From: Eutypella sp. D-1
Taxonomy: Eukaryota > Ascomycota > Sordariomycetes > Xylariales > Diatrypaceae
Assembly (NCBI GenBank): GCA_023313575.1
Contig: JAJTTP010000008.1
Location: 992,001-1,056,000, forward strand
Length of the DNA stretch: 64,000 nucleotides
Direction: 5' to 3'
Position 1 is the stretch's first letter. The number at the start of each line of letters is the position of its first letter. Shown here in pieces: positions 22,260-34,562 of this stretch. Both the position numbers and the translations under genes were made by a program. The notes beneath the pieces were generated by a model. It was not told where the DNA came from. It was given only the letters and a program-made list of their open reading frames with translations, and made no database searches.

Positions 22260-23248
22260 ATGAAGTATCACCGCGTCAATAATGAGGTGGTAGAGCTGGA
22301 TGAAGGCAGCAACGAGAGCACCTCCCGCTCTCCCAGCGATGATGCGAAAGCACAGCTGCTTCTGAGGGTGCTCCGGGACAACCCGCCGGATTCTTCGGAC
22401 CCGCTGAAAAGCGCGTTGCCTTTCCAGCCACGGTCCTACCGCGACTTCATGCTATTCGAGAAGCACTTTTACCAGGCGGCGGTGGGGATGACACAGCTGT
22501 ACCGGCCGGCGGCCAACAAGCTGGGCGCGCTCTACAAGGCCCTGACCGGCTGGGACTTCCCCCTGTTCCGGCCCCACGCGCTGTGGTACCGTCAGCCCAT
22601 CTTCTACCAGTCCAACCACTTGGCATTCTACGCCGACGGCGCCGCCGTGCACTGCCCGGCTTACTGTGATAATCTGGACGTCGAGGTCGAGCTGGGTGTC
22701 GTGCTCGGCAAACCCCTATTCAACGCCACTCCCGAGGAAGCCACCGCCGCCATCGCCGGCTTCTGCGTCTTTAACGATTTCTCGGCGCGTAACGTGCAGA
22801 TGCCCGAGATGGCCAGGTGAGGAGCGGAACTACCTACCCCGATATACAGACATTGCAGAGTGGAATTTCATAGGGACCTACGCTGACATCGGTCATTAGC
22901 GGCTTCGGACCCCAACACTCTAAGTCATTCGCCAACAGCATCTCGTCGGTGGTCGTCTCCGCCGATGAGATCCTGCCCCGCATCGACAGTCTCACTGGTC
23001 GGGTTATCATCAATGAGAAGCCCGCGACTGAATGCAGAGTTGACAAGTGGCAATTTACTATGGGTGAGGCTATCGCGCACGCTTCTAAGGGGACCCGCCT
23101 GTATCCCGGCGAGTTTTTTGGCTCCGGGACCTTTCCCAGTGGTGCGGGGATTGAGCTTGCCAGGTTCCAGCTCACGATAGGCGATATCGTCAGGCTTGAG
23201 ATTGATGGCATAGGATCCGTAACCAACAAGATTGTAGCTGAGGAGTAG
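22260..23248 (+). CDS. fumarylacetoacetate hydrolase (FAH) family enzyme
   Basis: Two exons, 22260-22816 and 22900-23248, giving 301 residues; the intron has GTGAGG, CTGAC and TAG. The FAH-domain active site can be traced: Asp62 and His69 (YRDFMLFEKHF, with the same seven-residue gap as Asp126/His133 of mammalian FAH), the metal ligands Glu142 and Glu144 (LDVEVELGVVLGK) and Asp173 (FNDFSARN). The C-terminal part has GEFFGSGTFPSGAG and GDIVRLEIDGIGSV, also typical. It lacks the N-terminal SH3-like domain of true fumarylacetoacetase. It is therefore more likely a C-C bond hydrolase or decarboxylase acting on another acylpyruvate or ring-cleavage product. It is cytosolic by sequence. There is no tyrosine-degradation neighbour to narrow the substrate. 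Confidence 0.9.
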
Positions 23249-23954
23249 TCTTGCTAGCGATCTAGGAGTCTCCTGAGTATGTTACATAAGCTTGTGTTGG
23301 CACAGTAAGGTACCTGAGACATGGGTTTTGAGCACCGGAGAGACGTGTCCCAAGCATGCGCCTTGCCCACAACACTTTACACTCATCTAGGTCCAAGATA
23401 AACCCCATAGTCTGTATGAACCCTTCCCGCATTGGCGAAACTGCGTGCGTAAGTTTCCATTGAGTCTTTCGGAATTGAGTTTAAAAGGTGCGCTAATTAT
23501 TGAACTTTATGATAGTTTGCATGTATAACTATGAGGGAAAGGGCAACCCCTCTCGAGATATCGTAGGAAGTAGAAGTCAGGGAACCAAACTTCCGAATCC
23601 GAAATACCGGGAAAGCACGGCTAACATACGACAGCCAACCGTGAATAGTCGGGATTCCCTCTACCTATCTGTTACGTCAGAACAAGTAGTAGTCACTAAT
23701 TACTTCATGGTCTCCCTCTAACATCATCCCGCATCTTCATCCTCCTTCAAGATTCTTGCTGGGGCCAACGTGCCACGAATACGTAAACCTCCAAAAAAAA
23801 AAAAACGTAAGTTGGCTGTAGAGTTAATCGAGACGAGGGCTTGGGCGTCCAGCTGCAAAGGGTACTCAGACTCTTACCCTCTCTTCGGAGTAGGATCCAT
23901 CGACCCCGCCATGCACTCATCTCATCATTACGCTCCTTCAATACCGCGATAGAG
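23249..23954. other. intergenic spacer, about 700 bp
   Basis: No gene seen; contains a run of 12 A near 23795. It should hold the lectin gene's promoter. Confidence 0.5.
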
Positions 23955-24636
23955 ATGACATCAAGTGCTATCCTTCTACTTGTCGGTCCATGGATAGCGT
24001 TGGCACATAATTTCGCGGATACATGTGAAGTAAGGCATTCCGATCATCTCTTCGCATTTAACCATCCGTTATCGGAAATGCCTATTCGTTCTACAAGATG
24101 GTCTTGTCCTGATATGCGTGTCGCGTCGTAGTTCACGATCAGGCACGACATAGATGAGAGGGATCAGGTCGTATCACAAGTCATCAGAGGCACGTGCACT
24201 ACCCCCGACGGAGGCTTCCTCACGTCCGAGCTGGACCTCTCGCATTGCCTCGAGAACCAGGACGGTATTCTTTCTGCTAGAGCAAAGTGAGCATTGCTTC
24301 CTCCAAGATCATTTCACAAGACCCATGTAGACGGCACAACGAGAAAGGTCGCCATCACAATACGTAAGCTTAGCACTAATGGGTCAAAGTGGAAACTATG
24401 GCAGAACCTGCTGGGACACGTTTAGCAATGGCGCCGAGATCATCGCCACCTGCTCCAATATGGCGGGCTCGCAGTGGACCACCCATCTGGATATAAGTAA
24501 GCCTATATATTCCTGTGGTCGAGTAAGAGAGAAGAGGGGTTGGTGACTGATCTACGACTACTCAGATACCGTCATCGAGAACAGGAATGGGTATCTTGCG
24601 TGCTTCGACTACGTAGCCCCTCGTGCGGACGCATAG
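23955..24636 (+). CDS. secreted cyanovirin-N homology (CVNH) lectin
   Basis: Four small exons: 23955-24029, 24132-24286, 24390-24496 and 24566-24636, giving 135 residues. Donors are GTAAGG, GTGAGC and GTAAGC; the second acceptor (AAAG after CTAAT) is the least typical. Residues 1-17 are a signal peptide (MTSSAILLLVGPWIALA). The mature part shows the two internal CVNH repeats: repeat one with GTCTTPDGG and SELDLSHCLENQDGILSA, repeat two with TCWDTFSNGAEIIATCSNM and THLDINTVIENRNGYLAC. Seven cysteines are present in the mature chain. CVNH proteins bind mannose-rich glycans. Fungal ones are cytosolic or secreted and are thought to act in glycan recognition or defence. The exon phases close exactly on a TAG, which supports the model. 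Confidence 0.82.
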
Positions 24637-25340
24637 CTAGCGACCGACGATTCCTGGATACGAGGAAGCACGGTGGGAATTCTGATTCTCACCTTGATCG
24701 TGACTGGTTACTGCGTGATAGCCAGTTACAACATGACATGGACGCATATTTTCTAATTTCTGTTCTGGATGGATTAAGCGGCGGTTGCTAGTTTGTTGCT
24801 CAGGTTGTCGCATGTTACGAGGGTGTTTCCGTGCTACCCCAGCTCATCCATAGGCTAATAACAATTAAATGGATGTTTCCCAAACTTGATACGGAATGAG
24901 AAATCTCGACTTGGTATCGGCTGAGCTTGCATACTGTTGAATATGAAAGTCCGGGACCCACCAGGGGTGGACTGCAGGTACCTACCTATTGGACCAGAGG
25001 CCAGCCAGCTTCACCTTGTAATGAAGGAACGCAAGCCGGATTATCCTTTTCTCCGTCAGATGCTTTGGACCTGGGACCGGTACCTATTGTCTGCGGGTAG
25101 GGCATTTCCAGGTGGGTACCCAACTAGTAAAGTGGAGTTATATACGATAAGGAAATTTAGACAACTGATAACCAAAAAAATTCCCTGGCACCTGTACTTT
25201 GGAACTTGCATCTTAACTTACTTAGTCCAGCCCACCTAATCATCCAACTTTGCGAAGACTTCCAACACTTCCAACTTGACTTTTCCAACTTACCTAGGCA
25301 CAGCACGATCAGAAATTGCAAATTACTATATCGGTAGAAG
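24637..25340. other. intergenic spacer, about 700 bp
   Basis: No gene seen. It contains a TACCTACCTA motif near 24980 and must hold the promoter of the helicase gene. Confidence 0.5.
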
Positions 25341-27384
25341 ATGGATTCAGCGAGAGTTAGCAAGAAGAGGAAGTTGAAGGATGTCAATGGCGCTAAGAAG
25401 TCTGCGAAATCTGATGCGACGACAGCGTCGACGATAGCGTCCAAGTCTAAGAAGTTGAAGCGCGCAAAGCCTCCGGTATCGAGTGATTCCTCTAGCGATG
25501 AGGATGAGAGTACCGAAAAAATCATCAATGAAAAGGACGAGCCCCAGGATGACAGCCCATCGGAAAGCGACGATGATGCAAACGATGCTTCAGAGTTGAA
25601 CAAGAGAGTAGAGGCAGCGAAGGAAGCGGATGACGACAAAAATGATGGAGACGATGCGGCCGACCTTCCTGATGGAGCGAATCTCTCATTACCACCCACG
25701 AGTGGAACAGATGCGCAGAAGTTTGAAGACTTGAACTTATCCGAGAAGACTATCAAGGCTATTCAGGGCATGGGCTTCGATAAGATGACGGAGATCCAGC
25801 GCAGATCGATTCCTCCGCTGTTGGCCGGCAAGGATTTGCTGGGAGCTGCAAAGACGGGTTCAGGAAAGACTTTAGCCTTCCTGATACCTGCTGTCGAGAT
25901 GCTCCATGCGCTCCGCTTCAAGCGTGAGTGTTTTCTGACCCAGTCCTTTCCGCGCGCACGTAATCAGGACCAGATCGCTGACTTTCGCCTCTAGCTCGCA
26001 ACGGTACTGGCGTGGTTGTTGTATCACCTACACGCGAACTTGCGCTACAGATATTTGGGGTTGCGAAGGAGCTCATGGAGCGTATGTATACCTGGTCCTT
26101 CATTCTACCTGCGTATTTACTAACTTTTTATTAGCCCACAGTCAGACGTACGGCATTGTCATAGGTGGCGCAAACATACGTGCTGAGAGGGAGAAGCTGT
26201 CAAAGGGTGTCAACTTATTAGTTGCTACCCCTGGCAGACTTCTTGATCACCTTAAGAACACCCCTGGTTTCGTGTTCAAAAACCTTCGGGTAGGTTCAGG
26301 GAATACTCCGATATTGAAGCTCTGCTGACCGTATTCCGTAGACACTTATTATTGACGAGGCCGACCGCATCCTTGAAGTCGGATTCGAGGATGAGATGAA
26401 GGCAATCATCAAGATTCTTCCATCAGAGAAGCGGCAAACTATGTTGTTTTCCGCCACTCAGACTACTAAAGTCGAGGATCTTGCCCGGATATCCTTGCGA
26501 CCGGGTCCTCTCTACATCAATGTTGATGAGGAAAAGACCCACAGTACCGTCGAAGGCCTTGAGCAAGGATACGTTATCTGTGAAGCTGACAAGCGCTTCT
26601 TACTATTATTCTCGTTTCTAAAACGGCATATCAACAAGAAGATTATTGTTTTCTTGAGTAGTTGTAACTCGGTCAAATACTACGCAGAGTTGCTCAACTA
26701 CATCGACCTCCCTTGTCTCGACCTACACGGCAAGCAGAAACAGGAGAAGCGCACGAGAACCTTCTTCGAGTTCTCCAACGCGCAGCGCGGTACACTCATT
26801 TGCACTGACGTGGCCGCTCGTGGCTTGGATGTGAGATTCCGTCCCCATTCTATCCCCCCAGACGGTGGTTGCTAACTATATGTCAGATTCCCGCGGTTGA
26901 CTGGATCGTCCAATTCGACCCCCCTGATGACCCTCGCGACTACATTCATCGTGTTGGCCGAACGGCGCGTGGCACGCAGGGCAAGGGACGCAGCCTGCTT
27001 TTCCTACAGCCGAACGAGTCCTCGTTTCTGGGGCACCTTAAGCAAGCGCGTGTGCCCGTGGTCGAGTACCAGTTCCCGGCGAAGAAGGTCCTCAACGTTC
27101 AGTCCCAGCTCGAGAAGCTGATCTCGCAGAACTACTACCTTAACAAGAGCGCCAAGGAGGGGTACCGGAGCTACCTGCACGCGTACGCGAGTCACAGCCT
27201 GCGTACCGTGTTCGACGTCCACCAGCTGGACCTGGCGAAGGTTGCCAAGAGTTTCGGCTTCGACACGCCGCCGCGGATTGACCTAACGCTAGGCGCTAGT
27301 ATGAGCAGGGACAAGAAGGTTCAGGGAAGAAGAGCGTACGGAAGCCAGCCGAGGCAGGGTCAGAGGCCCAACAGGGGCCGATGA
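25341..27384 (+). CDS. HAS1: DEAD-box RNA helicase Has1, ribosome biogenesis
   Basis: Five exons: 25341-25923, 25995-26081, 26135-26289, 26342-26830 and 26887-27384, giving 603 residues. Residues 1-125 are a Lys-rich then acidic low-complexity leader with a nuclear-signal-like stretch (KSKKLKRAK). The helicase core is complete: the Q motif region ([14 protein letters not shown]), motif [22 protein letters not shown], the DEAD box in [17 protein letters not shown], the [14 protein letters not shown] block and HRVGRTAR. The phrases [32 protein letters not shown] and [16 protein letters not shown] are characteristic of Has1/DDX18. The enzyme unwinds snoRNA-pre-rRNA duplexes in the nucleolus and is essential in yeast. 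Everything needed for function appears present. Confidence 0.96.
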
Positions 27385-30300
27385 GCGGTACATTTTCTAT
27401 CATCTTAGCAAGATCCACGGTCTTCCACGGTCGTGATGATACTAGTCTCTGTTTCTGGGTGCACACCGGGCGTTTCTGAAAGGCCGAAAAGCTCGCTTGA
27501 TGTTTTAGTTTTACTTTAGCCATTGCCAAATCAGATGTCCTTTGAAATATACTATTATGAGTCCTTCCGAAGGGCCGCAGCATGATGTGATACTTCTCAG
27601 ACCCCCCTTGCTAACGTCGTTGTCTTGAAACAAAATATTCAGTTATCTAGCCGAGTAGGGCATGCGTGTGTATAGATCCGATTGGGCCGCTATACGGAAA
27701 ATTGTGCATGAGGCTCTGCTACTCTCGGCCCTTCAGTCATGTCTGTTGTTTGTTACATCCGAGCATTCGAGTACCTGCAGCATCGACATCTGGATTGGAG
27801 TCTTCGGTTGTCTTCCGGTAGTGGGATGAACGATGATACTCTAGAAAAATCCTATGCCACCTAACATACGTCGGTTACACGAACCTCGCAGATGTCCAAG
27901 ATTCGTCAATGCGCGTTTAAGTACGCCAATGATACGAGGGCGGGGAGGACGGAGCTCCGCCCGCTCACCCCGTTACACAGGCGCGGTTAGAGACATGACG
28001 ATTAAGTAACTTCCCCGGCGCGGAAGGTCGCGGTGCTTATTCCTATTGGCTGTGGCGCGGTTCGGATCGGAGCCGCGTAGTATCATAAAAGCTTTGGGGC
28101 AGGATCGAGGCAGGGAAACGGGAAAAGATAGGCGCGCTGCGGATACGATCCGCGGTGGTCGCTTATTTCGCCGGCAACATGCACCGGGCTCCGGCGTAAC
28201 ACTGGCTGCAGCGGTCGGGCCAAAGCGCACCTCCTCCGAGTCGCCGCGTGAAAGCCGGGGGTAGCACGATCGGGCCATTGGAGGGAAAGCCTGACACACT
28301 CCACCACCATCAAATGATCCTATTGGCCCAATCCTTGCGAGGGCACTTCTGCTGCGTATGTACCAAGCCGACGGCGCCCCGATGTCATCTATATAGTCGT
28401 GCGTGGTTCGCGGCTCCAGGAGGATATCTCCATAATTGTCTGATAACCCCAGCGAATTACCTGCCACAGCCTAACGTATGCCCGTTCGAAGCTGGCTGGG
28501 TCCGGTACCCGAGAGGACGTCGGAAGCCTTGGTAGGTAGATCACGATATATTATACAGTAATATATATGTCTCCGTTCAGGGGTTGTTGATCAAGTGCCT
28601 GCAGTCTTCTAGGGTTCCAACGAATACGGCCGTGAACTAGTGATCTGGTGATTCGGATATGATAGAAGGCTGAGAACTCCCATTCCTTAGCTGGGCCATC
28701 GATCCGCATTTGAGTAGACCTCGTGCCTGCCCGGACGGCCCGACCAAGGGCATATTGTCAAACATTAGCGTCCGGACCAAGAAACCTTACTGCTGACTGA
28801 CGTTCACAATCCGTATTCGCCCTGCCCACACCGCCTTCCCCGGCGCCTTGCGCCGTGCCCGGATCGCGGCGATCCCAGCTGTCTGGGCATGGTGACACAT
28901 CACGGTGCATAAGCAACAACCCCAGGAGAAAAACCTCAGCCTTCTCGAAATATTCTGATTCTGACTTCACTGGGGCGGTGCGTTACCAGGGGGTGCCGAG
29001 GTATAGAGTCATATTACCTCTAGGTGGGTGGGTATATATGCGTTGGCATTACAGCTTTTCTCAGAATATACCGAAATACACCAGCAGGCGGTATGTAGCG
29101 CTGACCAGGAAATCAGTGGTTACAGGAAGAAAGGTGCGTGGGGCTCGCTTTGGGGAGTTTTGGGCACTGCCTGTATAGCCTACTTTTTGACACAATGTGC
29201 CTAAACCGAGGCAGGAAAGAGAAGGCAAGATCGTTACCGACGGAATGGATCCCTATCCAAAAGTGTTGATGGCCGCCCAGGAGTGCGTAGACATATGCGA
29301 GCACTTTAGTCTTATGCACATCCCTGCCTCTTAGGGAGTTATTCTATGTCAGTGATACCTACATCGTGACACCGCCTTGGGCCGCAAGTTACCTATTGGG
29401 CTACCATGATGCTAGGTGGCTGTCAAATATTTTTCATGTGTTAGGGCTAAAGTCCGAAGGTATGCACATACTTTGTATGAGTACCGATATGAGTATGTGG
29501 TGTAGCTCTACCAGTTTGGGGATACCGGGCGGAGTTTACGCATGTCATACAACTGGGCGAGCCGCGCACCGCGAAACACGCAACCCCCCGTAACTCTGCA
29601 CCCCTACGCCATTGTACTTACTAGTAGTAACCTAGTTACAGCCTATAACACTCGTAACGCGATTCTTTGAGCTAACAACGGATGTAATACCTCAGGGGTC
29701 GATGGAAACGCAGAAGAGTGCGGGTAACTTGGTGGACGACTTCGAGAATCAGGTGTCCAATCACCTCGGGTTCTCAGACCGAGATGGGAACTTATAGATT
29801 GTAACTTAAACTTTTTTAATCATTTGCTACTGCAGTCTCCAGGATTTATACGCCCGAAGTTCCGGGCCCATACCCTGGTAACCTGGTATTCTAGCAACCT
29901 GGTAACAAACTATAACATTGGCATGTATCATTGGTTGGGTTGAAATATTACACACTAAATATCATCACAAAGTTGAGAGGCGCTAATCTTTGCGCAAAGA
30001 TTTGCGCAAACCCCTTACCGCCGGATTGTCGTGCAAGCCATAGTTTCGAAGCGTATGCACGCATGTAATGATTTGCATGGTCATGGAAATCCCTCTCAAG
30101 GCATCCGCATACGTGTTTGCTGTATGAGTGGCATACCAAAGTCAAAGTGTAGAATCTGTGTTGTCAAGTCACGAACCACCATACTGCCCCGGTTACTTGT
30201 GCTACCCATAATGGACTAGTCGGCCATCAGATACCTCCGACTAAGTACTTACTTAAAAATATGGAGAATAATAGCGGCCCGCGTGCGGGTAGAGCCTTAG

Positions 30301-32841
30301 TTCACGTAAGTACTTGTATACTTACTTCGTCAATGCTTCAGCAACATCATGTATTTCACATATACCTTAGCAACCTTGGGACAGGCCAAAGCTTGAAGTC
30401 TACTCCAACGGCAGTTTTCGTGCGATTGTTCTTCGTTCGTTAGCGAATTAGCTTCAGAAAACGACTACGAACATCTAGAGATATGGCAGGGAGGTGGGCT
30501 TGCAGGTGGGTTAGCTTCGCAGTTAATAATAAGCCGATCTTAGGATCGATCTTTCAAAAATCCTGGTAAGGCATTATTATTATTACTATACAGAGTACTC
30601 CGTAGAGTACGTACTAAAGAAGTGTATTCAGTGTAATACCGTTAAATTAACCCTGCGGCTCTGAGAATTGACACGGTGTTTCTTTCCCACAAGCAAATCC
30701 CAACGCATGGCAGCTGGCTTTTCTTTCTTTTTTCTTTCTTTTCTTGATGCATGTATGACAGGCAGCGCGCCCAGGCAAACCATTACCTGCATCACCATGG
30801 ACTGGGCCCCAAGTTGGGTATCGTTTAGAATCGCTACATGGGGACAGGGGTAGTTACCGGTCCTGCGATGGGTTTGGGAAGTCGGACTTAAAAGTATTCT
30901 GGAGGTTTTTTTTTTCTTTCCAGCACAAGCATGGCTACATGGATCTCTGGGTTGGCGTGAGCAGGGGATTTTAAGATCCTTCTAATAATCCTTGAAGCTG
31001 CACATAAATGTGGTCGTCGACCGTGCCGTGAAGCGTTTTGATGCCGTAGCACTTCATGGGCGGCAGGGGCGGCGCAATGAGGCAGGCATGGCGTGCATAC
31101 CTCCATATTTGAAGAACTCTCCTGTTCCATAACCAGTGATTGCGCCATGATTGTGCCAGTATCAAGGTCATGTCCACTGCTACTCTATGGCGCCCCAGTT
31201 TTCGGAATGATTTACAGCGAGTACACAATCGCAAGCGTTTATGTGTACCAACCTAGATACCGGATAATTTACAGTGAACAAAGTCGTAGGTAAGTGCTCC
31301 TCTGCGTTACCTGATGTGCGTACGGACGTTCATCATACGAAGGCTGCAGTAAAATCATCTAGCTTGGCATGCACCCTGGTACATTGTAGAACACGGAATT
31401 TTGGTGATCCTCGATGCTTTTCTTTTTGTTTTCTTCGCTCACCCCTCTTGCCTTACTCTCCTACCAATTTGCCTAGCTTTGGATGATAGGCTGGTCTCCT
31501 GGCTTTCTCCCTAGGTGGCAGAACCAGTTTATGGCCAGTACGAGGCCAAACAGATCCCTTGTTGTACCTAAAATACAAGAGAAGACAAACCGCAGTTGCG
31601 TGGAGTCCCTACGTCCTTGGCCTCTAGTCTGTTAAGAGTAATACTACTTGATCATAAATTCTGCTCAGCCCACAATCCTATAATAGCTTGAGTTCTATAA
31701 TTCAATATCAAAGAAACTAATTGCCCCGACATGACGGAGATTTCTAGAGTAAAGGTACGACATGCGAGTGGTTTGAAGTTATTTAGTGGATAGTGATGGT
31801 TCCTGGCCCCCTGTACTTCACACCTCCCATGTAATACTACCATAGCCCATAGTAATATGATTACCATTCGTAGCCAAAGAGCCCCCACTATTGTCGGGGA
31901 CCCTTGGTGATATGTTATAGTGCATTACATACCTACAGCACGCTAGACATATGCTTAGGATGTCGCGATGGTGGTGTATACAGATGCGCAACTGTCAGGT
32001 TCCTTGGGTCTGATATCGGACGAACAGTACTGCCATAAGCACAGTGCAACGTCGATCCATGGCGCATCTACTACACAAAACTGTTTCCACCCACCAGCGC
32101 ACTGCTCCGCCACATGTGCGAAGCCCTAGGTATTATACAGATTCTGCACGGTGTGTGCCCACGTGTACAGATGTGTAAGTTGTGGGTTAAATGGCCGATG
32201 TAAATATTCTTGGCTGGCGAAGATCGAGGGGAAACTAAGAACGAAAAAAGGAAGTTTCTAATTTTTGGTCAAAGCGGATAGCAATGCTTTTGGTATTACC
32301 ACATGTTTTGATATTTTAAAAGTTTAAAGATACAATATTAGAATGCGATGTACTATCGCCAGTAGCGTAACGAGCTGCGTGACCTGACTGGCTGGTATAG
32401 GGCCTCATAACCCATGATGGGCCTCTTCAGTATGAATTCATAAGAACGATGATGCCCTCCATACTTTACCCTTCCCATTTCTCTCTACTTCCGACAACAA
32501 TAACATTGTTGCCCACAGACGCCATTACATCTATCTATTCGAGGGAGATTCTTCTGCTATGTGTGTTTCTCCCAAAACCAGCTGTGGGTAGGCATGTTGG
32601 CAAAGCTGACATGCACTGTCTACGTCGATGCCGCAGGTGGAAGCCTGTCTTTCCTTGTAACTTATACCTCCCAAATAAGATACCGCTGCTGACCTGCTCT
32701 ATCTGTATAGCTCGTTTACGCCATAGTAGCAACTTCGTCAACCAAAACAGCCCCCATAATAAGCCTCTGGGCTACTAGGATCGCCGCCCTGCCTAGTTTA
32801 GAATTCCGGAATTCGATAACTGGTTGCGAGTGACATCAGAA
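27385..32841. other. large gene-free stretch, about 5.45 kb
   Basis: No gene is supportable on either strand: open frames are short, mostly start at non-ATG codons and lack motifs. Sub-regions are uneven. A GC-rich patch lies around 27960-28280, then the sequence is AT-leaning with TACCTA-type motifs. Two adjacent palindromes lie at 29989-30010 and an inverted repeat at 30595-30610. It may be an old decayed transposon or gene area, but no transposase or integrase trace was recognised. Confidence 0.5.
29989..30010. repeat. pair of perfect 10-bp palindromes
   Basis: TTTGCGCAAA occurs twice, separated by GA. Each copy is its own reverse complement, so the site is a tandem of two dyads. Confidence 0.8.
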
Positions 32842-33974
32842 ATGCCGAATCAAATAGGTACCGATACCGGCGGAGACCAGTCAAGTGAGCTGGAAAATGG
32901 TTTCATTTCTGTCCGGCCCGACATCGACGACTTCTTGACCGGATTTCATAGAGTTATCGAAATCCCTAACACTACTAACGTACCAAGAGGCTTGAATCCC
33001 CCGGGCTTGAATGCTTTTCTTCCACAATACTCCAACCATTTCCAGGCATCACACTATAATCAATCTTCGGCTCAAAATGGCGTTGGACTGTCACCGCATG
33101 CATCAACCCAGCAGGATAACATCGGGGCGTGGATATCGACCAACTTCGACGAGACACATGCTCTACCCCCTGACTTCAATAGCGACTTGCGCATTGCAGG
33201 GGAAACACCAAATGCACCACATATGAACGACGCCCGTCGTGAAATTATCTACAACGCGCAGTCTCTAGCGGTCCCCGTCAGATACAATTACCATACTAGC
33301 AACATAGCGCCTCAGCCTGGGTTACTATCTAGACATACCGACAGCCGTGTATCCTCTTTTACGTCCAGCTCGTATCAGGGTTATCCATCAAGTGTAACCA
33401 CACGGTTTGAGGATCGGTCAATCTACCCCGCGTCAAGTGCTTCTCGCGCAGATATTGCTAGTCTAGTTTCTGAACCCCAAAGCAATCAGTCCTTTAAATG
33501 TCAACCTTGTCAACGACAGTTTTCTTCAGAGAAGGACCTACGCCGCCACAAGGGAAGTGCTACTCATTCTAAGAAGGATTCCAAGCCATCCACGGCGCCT
33601 TGTTATACTTGCTGTTGCGGTTATCACTGTCATCGCAAAGATAATTACCAAAGGCATCTCCAAAAAGTATGTAGTAACTTTCCCTTTTATTAAGCAATGC
33701 ATGGGCGGGAATGAATTCTTGCGTCATTATGCTGCAACTCCATTGTTCTTACATGAGATATGTCTAACTATACGACTTACAGTGCAAGAAGGGGCAGAAT
33801 GATAGTCCATATATTTGTCGGTGCCTCTCGTTTGACTATAACAAAGACACACATACACAGCATATCATGACCTGTGGCAAGCTTAAGCCTGGCCCGCAAC
33901 CCGGGTCGCATCATGGTAGAACCACTGGAGAATCACTATTCTCCTCCAACCTCAACTACGCGGCCACTGATTGA
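32842..33974 (+). CDS. Cys/His zinc-finger protein, probable transcription factor
   Basis: Two exons, 32842-33666 and 33783-33974 (GTATGT donor), giving 338 residues. Residues 1-215 are polar, rich in Ser, Asn, Gln and Pro, without a recognisable domain. At 220-242 is a standard finger C-x2-C-x12-H-x5-H (CQPCQRQFSSEKDLRRH). A second, Cys-rich finger (CYTCCCGYHCHRKDNYQRH, 254-272) is completed by Cys276 from exon 2. A third motif at 287-306 is odd: C-x1-C-x12-H-x3-C (YICRCLSFDYNKDTHTQHIM). Splicing joins the last two in a natural way, which supports the model. Fungal proteins with such a C-terminal block are probably DNA-binding regulators; targets are unknown. Confidence 0.75.
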
Positions 33975-34395
33975 GAAAGAGGCCGAGAATGCGATGTATA
34001 CACATTGGTCGATCTGCGTGGGCTCATGTATGCTTGTGTACCTATTCCTATTTCTTCTCCTTTGCGTCACTCCAAGGAGGTACCCCCTTCATCATCTTGA
34101 GCGGCTGGCCGTTTTCCTTTCCGTAGTTTATTCGATGCAGGAAGTGGTATGGGTTTCTCATTGGAATAAAGTGCTTCAGAATGTATAATGCACACATATA
34201 ATAGATCAATAGTAGTAGCTTGGCGAAGCAAATGGATAGAATGCTGTGTGATGCAGAGGGGACAACACAACCCCCCCAAAACCAACTGATGCGGCTCTGC
34301 TACAGCAGCGGCTCCCCTTGACTTTATGGCTTTCGATTAAATGAGTTGCCCTGCAAGATTGATGGCAAAAAATTCTAAAGGATTGGCCTCAATGG

Positions 34396-34562
34396 ATCCT
34401 TCGTACACACGGAAACGCCGAAAGCCCCATGACGATGATGGGCCTCACCTTCCCTCACCGGAATCTCATGCACATATGCCCAATGCTACGAAGGCCGAGT
34501 TCGGCGAAGGGATTGGGCCTCCTAACGTGCCCGACAGTCATTCGACAACCACCAAACCGGTC
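34396..34562 (+). other. coding-like fragment with GP motifs, possible remnant
   Basis: A frame opening at ATG 34396 reads MDPSYTRKRRKPHDDDGPHL, then EFGEGIGPPNVPDS and ends near 34565. With a possible splice to 34612 it would continue GPTIAPAGHNGP and stop shortly after. The repeated IGP-x-P-like motifs and basic start recall fungal proteins with GPALPP motifs. No complete domain is visible, and it may be chance or a decayed gene. Confidence 0.25.

Noticed and set aside
32449..32778. 109-codon ATG frame upstream of the zinc-finger gene
   Set aside because: Composition is unlike the coding regions here and no motif or splice partner is visible.
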